Origin: Streptomyces bungoensis
GTDB lineage: Bacteria; Actinomycetota; Actinomycetes; Streptomycetales; Streptomycetaceae
NCBI RefSeq assembly: GCF_001514215.1
Contig: NZ_KQ948869.1
Location: 1-64,000, forward strand
Reading direction: 5' to 3'
DNA: 64,000 nt
This document shows, one piece after another, positions 8,112 through 16,234 of this stretch (position 1 is the first letter of the stretch; each line of letters opens with the position of its first letter). The notes under the pieces are model-generated. The model was not told the origin of the DNA. It ran no database searches and worked only from the letters and a program-made list of their open reading frames with translations. The position numbers were made by a program, and so were the translations under genes.

Positions 8112-8861
8112 GTGGTGGCCGTGAGGCAGTACGAGACCGACAGCGGCGCCCGCAAGGCCGTTTTCAGCCCGGTCGACAACCGGGCCCGGGTGGACGCGGT
8201 CGTCCACCGCCTCGGCGACGCCATAGAGCTGGGCCTGCTCGCCGACGGCGAGCAGCTCCCCGGCGAGACCGAGCTGGCCGGGCAGCTCGGCGTCTCCACC
8301 GTCACCCTGCGCGAGGCGCTCATGGCCCTGCGGCAGCGGGGTCTGGTCACCACCCGGCGGGGCCGCGGCGGCGGCAGCTTCGTCTCCCTCCCCGAGGTCC
8401 CCGCCGACGACCGCCTCCGGGCCCGGCTGCGCGGCTGGAGCACCGAGGAACTCCGGGACCTGGGCGACCACTGGGCCGCCCTGTCCGGCGCCGCCGCCCG
8501 CCTCGCCGCCCAGCGCACCGCGCCCGAGGACCTGGACCCCCTGCGCCGCACCGCCGAGGAACTGGCCCGCGCCGCGGACGCACCGGCCCGCAGCCGCCTG
8601 TACGGCCGCTTCCACGTGGAACTCGCCGCCGCCGCCCAGTCGGCCCGGCTCACCCGCGAACAGGTCGCCCTGCAGAGCGAGGTGGGCGCGCTCATGTGCC
8701 TCGTCCTGGCCGACGACGCATGTCGTGAAGAAGTTGCGGAATGTCACCGCGCCGTGATCTCCGCCGTGCAGGATGGGGCCCACGAAACGGCCGGCACGCT
8801 GGCCGAGCGGTGCGTCAGGGAGTCGGCGGCCCGGCTCGTCGCCGTACGCCTGTCCCTCTGA
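8112..8861 (+). CDS. GntR/FadR-family transcriptional regulator
   Basis: DNA-binding repressor of 249 residues. The N-terminal winged helix (about 30-95) has the GntR signature LPGETELAGQLGVSTVTLRE and wing ALRQRGLVTTRRGRGGGSFV. The C-terminal helical part (about 110-245) resembles an FCD ligand domain, with FHVELAAAAQSARL and CREEVAECHRAVISAVQDGA providing possible metal or ligand residues. GTG at 8112 is the first of several possible GTG codons; a GAGG motif just precedes it. Divergent from the pot operon with a shared control region, so it probably regulates uptake; the effector is unknown. Confidence 0.85.
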   Translation: MVAVRQYETDSGARKAVFSPVDNRARVDAVVHRLGDAIELGLLADGEQLPGETELAGQLGVSTVTLREALMALRQRGLVTTRRGRGGGSFVSLPEVPADDRLRARLRGWSTEELRDLGDHWAALSGAAARLAAQRTAPEDLDPLRRTAEELARAADAPARSRLYGRFHVELAAAAQSARLTREQVALQSEVGALMCLVLADDACREEVAECHRAVISAVQDGAHETAGTLAERCVRESAARLVAVRLSL

Positions 8862-8898
8862 CCGCGCCGCGTCCGGTTCCCGTCCGCTGGAGGACACC

Positions 8899-9663
8899 AT
8901 GGGCGTCAGCCCCGGGCTCGCCACCCTCGACACGGAGACAGAGACATGGGTGGCCTCCCAGGTGGGCGGCGCGCTGGAGGCCGTCTTCGAGACGGTCGCC
9001 GCCACCCGTGCCGACACCGAGGCCCTGCTCGACCGGGTCACCGCCAGGGGCCGCCCACCGGCCAGCGCCGACCTCGCCGCCCTGCGCCCCGGCCTGCACC
9101 AGCGCCTGCGCCTGGAGGACCTGGTCTCCGGCGTCGGCTTCGTGGCCGCTCCCGGCCTGCTGACCGACGTACCGGCCTGGCTGGAGTGGTGGCAGTCGGC
9201 CGCCGACGGCGACGTACGCCCGCTGCTCCTCGACCTGGACCCCGGCCACTCGGCGTACTCCGACTACACCCACTGGGACTGGTTCGCGCTGCCCCGCGAC
9301 ACCGGCCGGCGGGCCGTCGCCGGACCGTACGTCGACTACCTCTGCTCCGACGAGTACAGCCTCACCCTGTCCGAACCGGTGCTGATCCAGGGGCGGTTCG
9401 CCGGAGTGGCCGCCGCCGACGTGTACCTGCGGCACTTCGAGGCGGCCGTCCTGCCGCTGCTGCGCCGCCTGTCCCGCCCCGCCCACCTGGTGAACGCCCG
9501 CGGCCGGGTCGCCGCCTCGGCCGACCCCGCGCACCTCGCGGGCTCCCTCACCCGTGGGCCCGACTTCGGCGGCCTGCTCACCGGCACGGCGCCCGGCGCG
9601 TACGACGGCCTGCGCCTGGTGCCCTGCCACGGCGTACCGCTCGTCCTCGTCCTGGCCGGCTGA
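8899..9663 (+). CDS. Stand-alone Cache-domain protein
   Basis: 254-residue protein, ATG at 8899 behind CTGGAGG. The central part (LEWWQSAADGDVRPLLLDLD, YSDYTHWDWFALPRDTGRRA, VAGPYVDYLCSDEYSLTLSE, GVAAADVYLRHFEAAVLPLL) has the order of a PAS-like Cache sensor domain: WF.LP, GPYVDYxxxDEYxxT, and GVAAADV. Cache domains normally sit outside the membrane in chemoreceptors and kinases, but here there is no signal peptide, membrane helix or output domain. It lies 37 bases after the GntR gene and presumably forms an operon with it, suggesting a soluble ligand-binding partner for amine uptake control. Function not established. Confidence 0.75.
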   Translation: MGVSPGLATLDTETETWVASQVGGALEAVFETVAATRADTEALLDRVTARGRPPASADLAALRPGLHQRLRLEDLVSGVGFVAAPGLLTDVPAWLEWWQSAADGDVRPLLLDLDPGHSAYSDYTHWDWFALPRDTGRRAVAGPYVDYLCSDEYSLTLSEPVLIQGRFAGVAAADVYLRHFEAAVLPLLRRLSRPAHLVNARGRVAASADPAHLAGSLTRGPDFGGLLTGTAPGAYDGLRLVPCHGVPLVLVLAG

Positions 9664-9678
9664 GCGGCCCCCCGGTGA

Positions 9679-10371
9679 TCAGCCGGACGGCGGACGCCCG
9701 GTCCTGACCCGCTGGGCCACGTCCCGCAGCTTCACGTTGTGGTCCTGGGAGATCCGGCGCAGGACGTTGAAGGCGTCCTCCTCGCTCAGCCGGTGGCGTT
9801 CCATGAGGATGCCCATCGCCTCGCCGATCGCGTGCCGGCTCTCCAGTCCGTGCTCGAGCTGGTCGATGGTGCGGGCCCCGGCCAGGGCCACGGCGGCGTG
9901 CGAGGCCAGCAGCCAGGCGGCCGTCTCGATCTCCTCGCCGAAGGCGCCCGGCCGGCCGGAGTAGAGGTTCAGCGCGCCGAAGTCCTCGTTGTCCGCGTAC
10001 AGCAGCACACCGGTCATGCTGCCCACCCCCAGGTCACGGGCTCCCGAGGCGAAGCGCTCCCAGTCCGGCTGCGGCTCGCTCATGTCCGCGATGCGGTAGA
10101 CGCGGCTGTCGTCCTTGCGGCGGACGAGGTCGAAGCACGGCCCCTCGCCGACCTCGCCCTGCAACCGGTCGCATTGCGCGACTACGTCGCCGCACGCGGC
10201 CAGCGTCACCGTCCGGCCCTTGCGGACCGCGAGGATCCCGGCCGCGTCGCAGCCGGCCACGAGCCGCACCGCGGACTCCGCGATCTCGTCCAGCGTCGCC
10301 TGCACCGAGTCCTGCTCCAGCAACTGCCGTGCCAGCCGGGCCATCGCCTCGGCATACTCCCGCCACTCCAT
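9679..10371 (-). CDS. GAF and ANTAR domain protein
   Basis: 230-residue cytoplasmic sensor. A GAF domain (about 15-160: IAESAVRLVAGCDAAGILAV, GEGPCFDLVRR, LYADNEDFGALNLYSGRPGAF) is followed by an ANTAR RNA-binding helix bundle (about 165-225: LESRHAIGEAMGILMERHRL, SEEDAFNVLRRISQDHN, LRDVAQRV). ANTAR proteins usually bind paired hairpins in nascent RNA and prevent termination; the target is unknown. The start at 10371 gives the usual MEWREYAEAM N-terminus; a GTG at 10404 is an alternative. The stretch 10372-10545 shows nothing else. Confidence 0.85.
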   Translation of the reverse strand: MEWREYAEAMARLARQLLEQDSVQATLDEIAESAVRLVAGCDAAGILAVRKGRTVTLAACGDVVAQCDRLQGEVGEGPCFDLVRRKDDSRVYRIADMSEPQPDWERFASGARDLGVGSMTGVLLYADNEDFGALNLYSGRPGAFGEEIETAAWLLASHAAVALAGARTIDQLEHGLESRHAIGEAMGILMERHRLSEEDAFNVLRRISQDHNVKLRDVAQRVRTGRPPSG

Positions 10372-10545
10372 CCGCCACCACCCGCTCGTCGACCGTGCGG
10401 CCACACTACCGCCGCACCACCCGCCGCTCCCTCCGCAGGACCTGTGCCCCCTGCGCGCCGCGGCAGACCCTGAACGGACGTGGGGCGGGCGCGCGCTCCG
10501 CGGGCGGCCGTCGGGCCCCGGCCACGGCCGCAGCCGGGTGCCGCC

Positions 10546-12024
10546 TCAGTCGACCGGCCAGGTGTGCACCGGGGCGTTCAGGTGCATGTAGTCCATGTAC
10601 AGCTGTGTCATCCGCCGCAGCGACTCGTGGCGGCCGGCCCGGGTCGTGTCCTCGAAGTGGTGGAACATCTCCTTCTGCCACACGGCCCCGTTGCGGGCGG
10701 TCACACAGCGCTGCTCGATGATCCCGAGCAGCGGCTCCCGCCACGCCGCGTCCATCCCGGAGAGCTCCAGACCGCGGTGCGCCAGCGGCAGCAGCCGCCT
10801 GAGCACCAGCTCGGGCACCGGCACCTCGCCCATGCCGGGCCAGTACAGCCGCGCCTCGATGCCACCCCGGGCCGCCGCGTGCAGGTTCTCCTCCGCCGCG
10901 GCGAAGGACATCCGCGACCACACCGGCCGGTCCTCCTCCACCAGGGCGCGGGTGAGCCCGTAGTAGAACGCGCCGTTGGCCAGGGTGTCGGCGACGGTCG
11001 GGCCGGCGGGCAGCACCCGGTTCTCCACCCGGACGTGCGGCTTGTCGTGGTCGACGGCGTAGACCGGCCGGTTCCAGCGGTAGATCGTGCCGTTGTGCAA
11101 GGTGAGCTCCGACAGCTCCGGCACGTCCCCGCTCTGCAGCGTCTCCACCGGGTCCTGCTCGTCGCACAGCGGCAGCAGGGCGGGGAAGTAGCGCAGGTTC
11201 TCCTCGAACAGGTCGAAGACGCTGTTGATCCACCGCTCGCCGAACCACACCCGGGGCCGCACCCCCTGCACCTTGATCTCCTCGGGCCGGGTGTCGGTGG
11301 CCTGCTCGAACAGCGGGATGCGGGTCTCGTGCCACAGCTCCTTGCCGAACAGGAACGGCGAGTTCGCCGACAGCCCGACCTGGACGCCGGCGACGGCCTG
11401 CGCCGCGTTCCAGTAGTCGGGGAAGCTCTCCGGCGACACCTGCAGATGGAACTGGGTGCTGGTGCACGCGGCCTCCGGGGTGATGGTGTCCGCGTAGGTC
11501 CGCAGCCGGTCGGTCCCGTCCACCTCGATCCGCAGGTCCTCGCCCCGGGCCGCGAAGACCTGGTCGTTCAGCAGCCGGTAGCGGGGGTTCTCCGACAGCG
11601 TCCCCTCCCCGATGTCCTCCTGCCGGAGCGTGGGCAGGATGCCGATCATCACCAGCCGGGCGCCCACCGACCCGGCCCGCTCGTCGGCGTGGTTCAGCGC
11701 GGCGCGGATCTCCGACTCCCAGGCGTCGGGGCCGCCCGTCGTCAGTCCCCGGGGCGGCACGTTGATCTCGAGGTTGAACCGGCCCAGCTCGGTGGACCAC
11801 GCCGGATCGGCGATCGCCTCCAGCACGTCGGTGTTCCGCATGGCCGGCTCGGCCTGGTCGTCGACCAGGTTCAGCTCGATCTCCAGGCCGACCTGCGGCC
11901 GCTCCGACTCGAACTGCTCCTCACGCAGCATCTGGGCGAACGCGTCGAGGCACTCCTGCATCTTGATCCGGTACCGGCGGCGGTCCTCGCGGGTGAAGAC
12001 GAGCGCCGGGACGTCTCGTCCCAT
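10546..12024 (-). CDS. Glutamate-cysteine ligase family 2 (GCS2-like) protein
   Basis: 492-residue ATP-grasp-like carboxylate-amine ligase of the GCS2/YbdK group. Recognisable blocks are QVGLEIELNLVDDQAEPAMR (metal/ATP-binding Glu residues), FNLEINVPPRGL, FHLQVSPESFPDYWNAAQAV, GLSANSPFLFGKELW and RVENRVLPAGPTVADTLANG. Start ATG at 12024 has a strong AGGAGGG. Actinobacteria make mycothiol rather than glutathione, so the real amine acceptor may not be cysteine; related enzymes function in ergothioneine (EgtA) and other gamma-glutamyl pathways, but no egt genes are adjacent. Located between the ANTAR and SpoIIE genes on the same strand, with about 100-bp gaps. Confidence 0.8.
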   Translation of the reverse strand: MGRDVPALVFTREDRRRYRIKMQECLDAFAQMLREEQFESERPQVGLEIELNLVDDQAEPAMRNTDVLEAIADPAWSTELGRFNLEINVPPRGLTTGGPDAWESEIRAALNHADERAGSVGARLVMIGILPTLRQEDIGEGTLSENPRYRLLNDQVFAARGEDLRIEVDGTDRLRTYADTITPEAACTSTQFHLQVSPESFPDYWNAAQAVAGVQVGLSANSPFLFGKELWHETRIPLFEQATDTRPEEIKVQGVRPRVWFGERWINSVFDLFEENLRYFPALLPLCDEQDPVETLQSGDVPELSELTLHNGTIYRWNRPVYAVDHDKPHVRVENRVLPAGPTVADTLANGAFYYGLTRALVEEDRPVWSRMSFAAAEENLHAAARGGIEARLYWPGMGEVPVPELVLRRLLPLAHRGLELSGMDAAWREPLLGIIEQRCVTARNGAVWQKEMFHHFEDTTRAGRHESLRRMTQLYMDYMHLNAPVHTWPVD

Positions 12025-12122
12025 CGGCCCTCCTGGGTTTTCGCTCCTCGGATGACCTCTCCCCCCAGCGTCGCACCGCCGGGCGGGGCCCACCAAGCGG
12101 GCCGCCCGCGCCGCCGCAGGGC

Positions 12123-14192
12123 CTACAGGGCACGGGCGACGAGCAGGGCCACGTCGTCGTGGTCGTCGGGATGGCGCAGGCCGTGCAGCAGCAGGTCGCA
12201 GGTCTCCTCCAGCGGCCGGCCGGGCTCGTCCAGGAAGCCGAGCAGCACGTTCAGCCGGTCGTCGATCGGATGCTGCCGCGTCTCCACCAGGCCGTCGGTG
12301 TACAGCACCAGCAGGTCCCCGGGGAACAGGTCGGTGCCGGTGGCCTCGAACGGGACGCCGCCGACGCCGAGCGGCGCCGCGGGCGGCAGGTCCAGCAGCA
12401 CCGGCGGCGCACCGGGCCGGGCCAGGGCGGGCGGCATGTGCCCGGCGTTGGCCATGGTGCACCGCCGCGTGTGCGGGTCGTAGACCGCGTACAGGCAGGT
12501 GACGATGTAGTGCTCCAGGTCGCAGGTGATCCGGTCCAGGTGCTCCAGCACCGCGGCGGGCGCCAGGTCCAGGTCCGCGTACGCGCAGGTCGCGGTGCGC
12601 AGCCGGCCCATGGTGGCGGCCGCGTCGATGCCGTTGCCCATGACGTCCCCCACCACCAGGGCGGTCTTGTCGCCGGCCAGCGCGATCACGTCGTACCAGT
12701 CGCCGCCGACCTCGCTGGTGGACTGGGCGGGCTGGTAGCGGGAGGCGAGCTCCAGGCCCGTGTGGTGCGAGGAGTGGTCGGGCAGCAGACTGCGCTGCAG
12801 GGTCAGCGCGGTGTTGCGCACGCTCTGGAACCAGCGGGCGTTGTCGATGGCCACGGCGGCCCGGCTGGCCAGCTCACTGGCCAGGACGACGTCGTCCTCG
12901 TCGAACGGCAGCGGGTTGCGGGTGCGTTTCAGGTCCAGCGCGCCGAGCACCTCACCGTGCGCGATGAGCGGCACGGCCAGATACGAGTGCACACCGGCGC
13001 GCGCCAGCGCCTCGCCGGCCTCGGCGTTGCGCGCGATGCGCGGCAGGTCCCGCTCCCCGACCCGGCGCACCATCACCGGCCGGCCCGTGTGCACGCACAG
13101 GGTGACCAGCCGGTCCCCGTCGTAGGCGGCCAGGTCACCCGGCGAGTCGGCGGCGGACAGCGCCTCGGTGGGGTGGGCCGCCTTCAGGGCGAGGGCGCGG
13201 AACAGCGCGGGGCCGTTGTCCGGCCGGCGCAACGGGCGGCAGGCCAGCGCGGAGTCGAGCACGTCCACGGCGACCACGTCCGCGAGCACCGGGGTGGCGA
13301 TGTCGGCCAGTTCACGGGCGGTCTGCTCCACCTCCAGCGTGGTGCCCACCCGGGCGGAGGCGTCCGCGATGAGGGCCAGCCGGCGCCGGGCCCGGTCGGC
13401 CTCGGCGGCCGCGCGGTGCCGCTCGGTGATGTCGACGACCGAGGCGGCCGCGCCCAGCACGCGCCCGCCGCCCGGGTCCTCCAGCCGGTAGAAGGACAGC
13501 GACCAGGCGTGTTCCTGGCCGGGGTCGGACGGAGGGCGGCCCACGTGGTACTGGTCCAGCAGGGGAGTGCCGGTGGCCAGCACCTGGCGCAGGCACGACT
13601 CGACGGTGCCGACGTCGATGAAGGACAGCGCCTCCCGCAGCGGGCGGCCGATGTGGTCCCCGGCCGGGATGCCGTCGATCCGCTCCAGCGCGGGGTTCAC
13701 CAGCATGTACCGCAGCTCGGGGTCCAGCAGGGCCAGCCCGATCGGGGACTGGTTGATGAGCCGCTCGCACAGCGCCAGATCCGTCTCCACCCGCTGCAGC
13801 AGGGTGTGGTCGGCGGCGATGCCCAGCGCGTACACGTCGCCCAGGTCGTCCAGCAGCCGCATGGTGCGGAACTCGGTCAGGCGGCTGCTGCCGTCCTTGT
13901 GCAGCACGGGGAAGGCGCCGGCCCAGCCCCGGCCGGTCTCCAGCACCTCCGTGAACAGGCTCACCACGGCCTGCAGGTGCTCGGGACGGATGAGCACCCG
14001 CGCCGCGTACTTGCCGAGGACGTCCTGGGCCGTGTAGCCGAACAGGTCCTCGGCCTGCGGCGTCCAGAAGACGATGCGCCCGCTGGTGTCCAGTGCCACC
14101 GCGGCCACGCTGAGCACGTCGAGCAGGCCCGTCGGCCGGGGCTGATCAGGGCCGTGCTCGTCGTCCCCGGCGCGGAAGGAATCCACCGCCAT
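12123..14192 (-). CDS. PAS-PAS-GAF-SpoIIE (PP2C) phosphatase
   Basis: Soluble 689-residue signalling phosphatase. Two PAS domains (about 25-130, with FWTPQAEDLFGYTAQDVLGK; and 140-260, with LLDPELRYMLVNPALERIDG), a GAF domain (about 280-430) and a C-terminal SpoIIE/PP2C domain (about 470-689). Metal-binding motifs are GGDWYDVI, VVGDVMGNGIDAAATMGRLR, YTDGLVET and DDHDDVALLVA. Such proteins dephosphorylate anti-anti-sigma factors. There is no HATPase domain at the C-terminus, unlike the paralogue at 44402. ATG at 14192 follows GAGGAGG. Confidence 0.92.
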   Translation of the reverse strand: MAVDSFRAGDDEHGPDQPRPTGLLDVLSVAAVALDTSGRIVFWTPQAEDLFGYTAQDVLGKYAARVLIRPEHLQAVVSLFTEVLETGRGWAGAFPVLHKDGSSRLTEFRTMRLLDDLGDVYALGIAADHTLLQRVETDLALCERLINQSPIGLALLDPELRYMLVNPALERIDGIPAGDHIGRPLREALSFIDVGTVESCLRQVLATGTPLLDQYHVGRPPSDPGQEHAWSLSFYRLEDPGGGRVLGAAASVVDITERHRAAAEADRARRRLALIADASARVGTTLEVEQTARELADIATPVLADVVAVDVLDSALACRPLRRPDNGPALFRALALKAAHPTEALSAADSPGDLAAYDGDRLVTLCVHTGRPVMVRRVGERDLPRIARNAEAGEALARAGVHSYLAVPLIAHGEVLGALDLKRTRNPLPFDEDDVVLASELASRAAVAIDNARWFQSVRNTALTLQRSLLPDHSSHHTGLELASRYQPAQSTSEVGGDWYDVIALAGDKTALVVGDVMGNGIDAAATMGRLRTATCAYADLDLAPAAVLEHLDRITCDLEHYIVTCLYAVYDPHTRRCTMANAGHMPPALARPGAPPVLLDLPPAAPLGVGGVPFEATGTDLFPGDLLVLYTDGLVETRQHPIDDRLNVLLGFLDEPGRPLEETCDLLLHGLRHPDDHDDVALLVARAL

Positions 14193-14331
14193 GCCAGGCC
14201 TCCTCACCGGCCGGGGCCCGCGGTGTCCTCGCGGCCCACGCCCGGGCGCCGCGGACCGGTACCTCCATGCTGCCACCGTGTGCGGCCCGGCCCGCGGCCG
14301 GACCGTGCACGAGGGGCGGACCGGCAGCACC

Positions 14332-14367
14332 GTGTGAGCCGTGTGAGCCGTGTGAGCCGCGTGAGCC
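14332..14367. repeat. 9-bp tandem repeat, four units
   Basis: GTGTGAGCC is repeated three times (14332-14358) and followed by GCGTGAGCC (14359-14367). It lies in the untranslated zone between the SpoIIE gene start and the pseudogene at 14369. A copy-number-variable microsatellite is plausible. Confidence 0.85.
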
Positions 14368-14368
14368 G

Positions 14369-14712
14369 CTGGACGCGTTCGCCGACGAGGCCGCGGTGAT
14401 CTCGGCGGACGGCACGGTGGCCGGCGGGACCCCGGGCGCCCGGGCGCCGCTGGGGCATTCCGCGCGGGAGGCCGTGGGGCGGCCCGCGCGCCCCCGACCT
14501 CGGCGCGGACCGGGTCGTACGCGACGCCCGGCTGACCCACGAGGTCACCGGCGCCGGTCGCACCGCGCCGCGGCTGAGGCACGTCCGCAGCACGGACGAG
14601 GGCGGCCGGGGCCCGTTCCTGGTGGCCCGGCTCGCTCACCGCCGGGGCGCCCGCTGCACGGTCGACGGGAAGATCGTCCGGGCCGAGCGGGAGGTCGGCC
14701 GGCCGCACCCGT
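14369..14712 (+). pseudogene. Decayed PAS / HATPase (SpoIIE-type regulator) remnant
   Basis: Two fragments of one protein type survive in different frames. From 14369 the frame reads LDAFADEAAVISADGTVAGG followed by TPGARAPLGHSAREAVGRPA, the beginning of a PAS domain. From about 14500 the next frame reads DRVVRDARLTHEVTGAGRTA, then RLRHVRSTDEGGRGPFLVAR and LAHRRGARCTVDGKIVRAER, ending at TGA 14710-14712. The latter is the C-terminus of an RsbW-like HATPase domain; the intact paralogue at 44402 ends with LRRAATTDEGGRGLFLVSQF. The middle (GAF and PP2C) is gone, and a frameshift separates the two ends. This is best explained by internal deletion of a large SpoIIE-type sensor gene. Confidence 0.75.
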
Positions 14713-14744
14713 GAGGCCGGGCGCGGCGCGCCTCCCCGGGCCGG

Positions 14745-15566
14745 TCAGCGGAACGCCGCGGCGTTGCGCGCCGCCCAGTGCGCGAAGGGCGTTGCCGGGC
14801 GGCCCAGTATCCGCTCCACGTCCGGGCTGACCGCCCGCTCCTCGGGGGTCGGCTCGCCGAGAATGGCGAGGGTGCCCTCCACCACGGCGTCCGGCATGAA
14901 CGCCGCCATCTGCGCACGGGCCTCCTCCCGGCTCTGCTCCACGAACGTCACCGGCTCGCCGAGGACCCGGGCGAGGTCGGCGGCCCGCTGCCGCGGTGTG
15001 GTCGCCTCGGGGCCGGTCAGCGTGTAGGTGAGGCCGTCGTGTCCGTCCTCGCGCAGGACGGCGGCGGCGACCGCGGCGACGTCGTCGGGGTCGACGAACG
15101 GCAGGGCCACGTCGGCGAAGGGTGCCGCCACGGTGCGGTGACGGCGGACCGGCTCGGCCCAGGCGAGCGTGTTGGAGGCCATCCCGCCGGAGCGCAGGAC
15201 GGTGAACGCCGGTCCCGAATCGGCGACGGCCGCCTCGAAACGGGCCGCGTGGGCGTAGCTCTCCGGCCGGGTGCCGACGCCCTGGGTGGACAGCAGGACC
15301 ACCTTGCGGACGCCGGCCGCGGCGGCCCGCTTCAGCAGCCCCTCCGGGTCGTCCCCGGCCACCAGCAGGAACAGCGCGGTGGCGCCCTCCCAGGCGGAGG
15401 CGAGTGCGTCGGGCCGGCCGAGGTCGGCGGCGAGGATCCGGACGCCCGGCGGGACGTCCTCGTGAGTGATGTGCCGCGCCACGGCCGTCACGGCCGCCCC
15501 CGCCTCGGCGAGCCGCGCGACCAGCGCCCGTCCGACGTTCCCGGTACCGCCCGTGACGACGATCAT
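14745..15566 (-). CDS. NmrA-like NAD(P)-binding reductase
   Basis: 273-residue atypical short-chain dehydrogenase of the NmrA/TMR group. The N-terminal dinucleotide motif is VTGGTGNVGRALVARL; a further typical block is VVLLSTQGVGTRPESYAHAA and FTVLRSGGMASNTLAWAEPV. It lacks the YxxxK catalytic pair of classical SDRs, as is usual for the group, so it may be a quinone/azo reductase-like enzyme or a redox sensor. Divergent from a TetR gene with a shared operator region (15589-15662). The gene begins with ATG at 15566, only 23 bases from the first operator. Confidence 0.85.
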   Translation of the reverse strand: MIVVTGGTGNVGRALVARLAEAGAAVTAVARHITHEDVPPGVRILAADLGRPDALASAWEGATALFLLVAGDDPEGLLKRAAAAGVRKVVLLSTQGVGTRPESYAHAARFEAAVADSGPAFTVLRSGGMASNTLAWAEPVRRHRTVAAPFADVALPFVDPDDVAAVAAAVLREDGHDGLTYTLTGPEATTPRQRAADLARVLGEPVTFVEQSREEARAQMAAFMPDAVVEGTLAILGEPTPEERAVSPDVERILGRPATPFAHWAARNAAAFR

Positions 15567-15588
15567 GAGGTCTCCCCGTAAGTGAGTG

Positions 15589-15604
15589 AGTCAGTTGACT
15601 GACT
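15589..15604. promoter_or_regulatory. TetR operator copy 1
   Basis: AGTCAGT-TG-ACTGACT is a perfect inverted repeat 23 bases upstream of the NmrA-like gene. A near-identical copy lies at 15647. Predicted site for the adjacent TetR repressor. Confidence 0.65.
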
Positions 15605-15646
15605 AAGTAGCCACGTTAGCCGCCGCCTCGCGCGGTGTCTATCCTC

Positions 15647-15662
15647 AGTCAGGTGACTGACT
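15647..15662. promoter_or_regulatory. TetR operator copy 2, overlapping the tetR start codon
   Basis: AGTCAGGTGACTGACT differs from copy 1 by one base in one arm. It includes the GTG at 15653 taken as the start of the TetR gene, so binding would block initiation of transcription or elongation directly; autoregulation is inferred. Confidence 0.6.
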
Positions 15663-16231
15663 CACCGTCCCAGCGGCCCGGCAAGCGGGAACGCCTCGTC
15701 GAGGCCGCCGTCCGGGCCTTCCATGAGCAGGGCGTGGAGAAGACCACGCTCGCGGACATCGCCCGGGCCGCCGACGTGCCGCTCGGAAACGTCTACTACT
15801 ACTTCCGGAGCAAGGACCTGCTGGTCGAGGCCGCGGTGGAGGCGCACTGCGACCGGCTCACCGCGCTCACGAACCGACTGGACGCGCTCCCCGACCCGGC
15901 CGCCCGGCTGAAGGCCCTCATCGAGGGCTGGGTCGGCCAGCGCGAGACCGCGGCGCGCTTCGGCTGCCCCTTCGGCACCCTGGCCACCGAGCTGGACAAG
16001 CGCGACGACGGCCTGGACCTGGCCGCGGCCCAGGTGATGCGGGCGCTGCTCGACTGGGTCGAGCGCCAGTTCGGCGAGCTGGGCCGGCCCGACGCCCGCG
16101 CGCTCGCCGTCGAGCTCGTCGCCGCCTACCAGGGGATGTCCGTCCTCACCAACATCCTGCGCGACCCGGGTCTGATGGCCGCTCAGGGCGCCCGTCTGAC
16201 CTCCTGGATCGACGCTCTGGCAGGCTCCTGA
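15653..16231 (+). CDS. TetR-family repressor of the NmrA-like gene
   Basis: 192-residue TetR protein. Helix-turn-helix in residues about 15-58 (LVEAAVRAFHEQGVEKTTLA, DIARAADVPLGNVYYYFRSK). The C-terminal ligand domain includes RFGCPFGTLATELDKRDDGL, which resembles the TetR subgroup with a CPFG motif (TetR_C_33-like), where the Cys can be redox active. GTG at 15653 gives the standard N-terminal length; a GTG at 15635 would add six residues. Divergent from the NmrA-like reductase and flanked by two matching operators. Confidence 0.85.
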   Translation: MTDSPSQRPGKRERLVEAAVRAFHEQGVEKTTLADIARAADVPLGNVYYYFRSKDLLVEAAVEAHCDRLTALTNRLDALPDPAARLKALIEGWVGQRETAARFGCPFGTLATELDKRDDGLDLAAAQVMRALLDWVERQFGELGRPDARALAVELVAAYQGMSVLTNILRDPGLMAAQGARLTSWIDALAGS

Positions 16232-16234
16232 CCG

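Noticed and set aside
14267..14830. Plus-strand open frame containing the 9-mer repeat read as a continuous gene
   Set aside because: Only its PAS-like part has meaning; the rest is out of frame relative to the HATPase remnant, so a pseudogene explains the region better than an intact gene.
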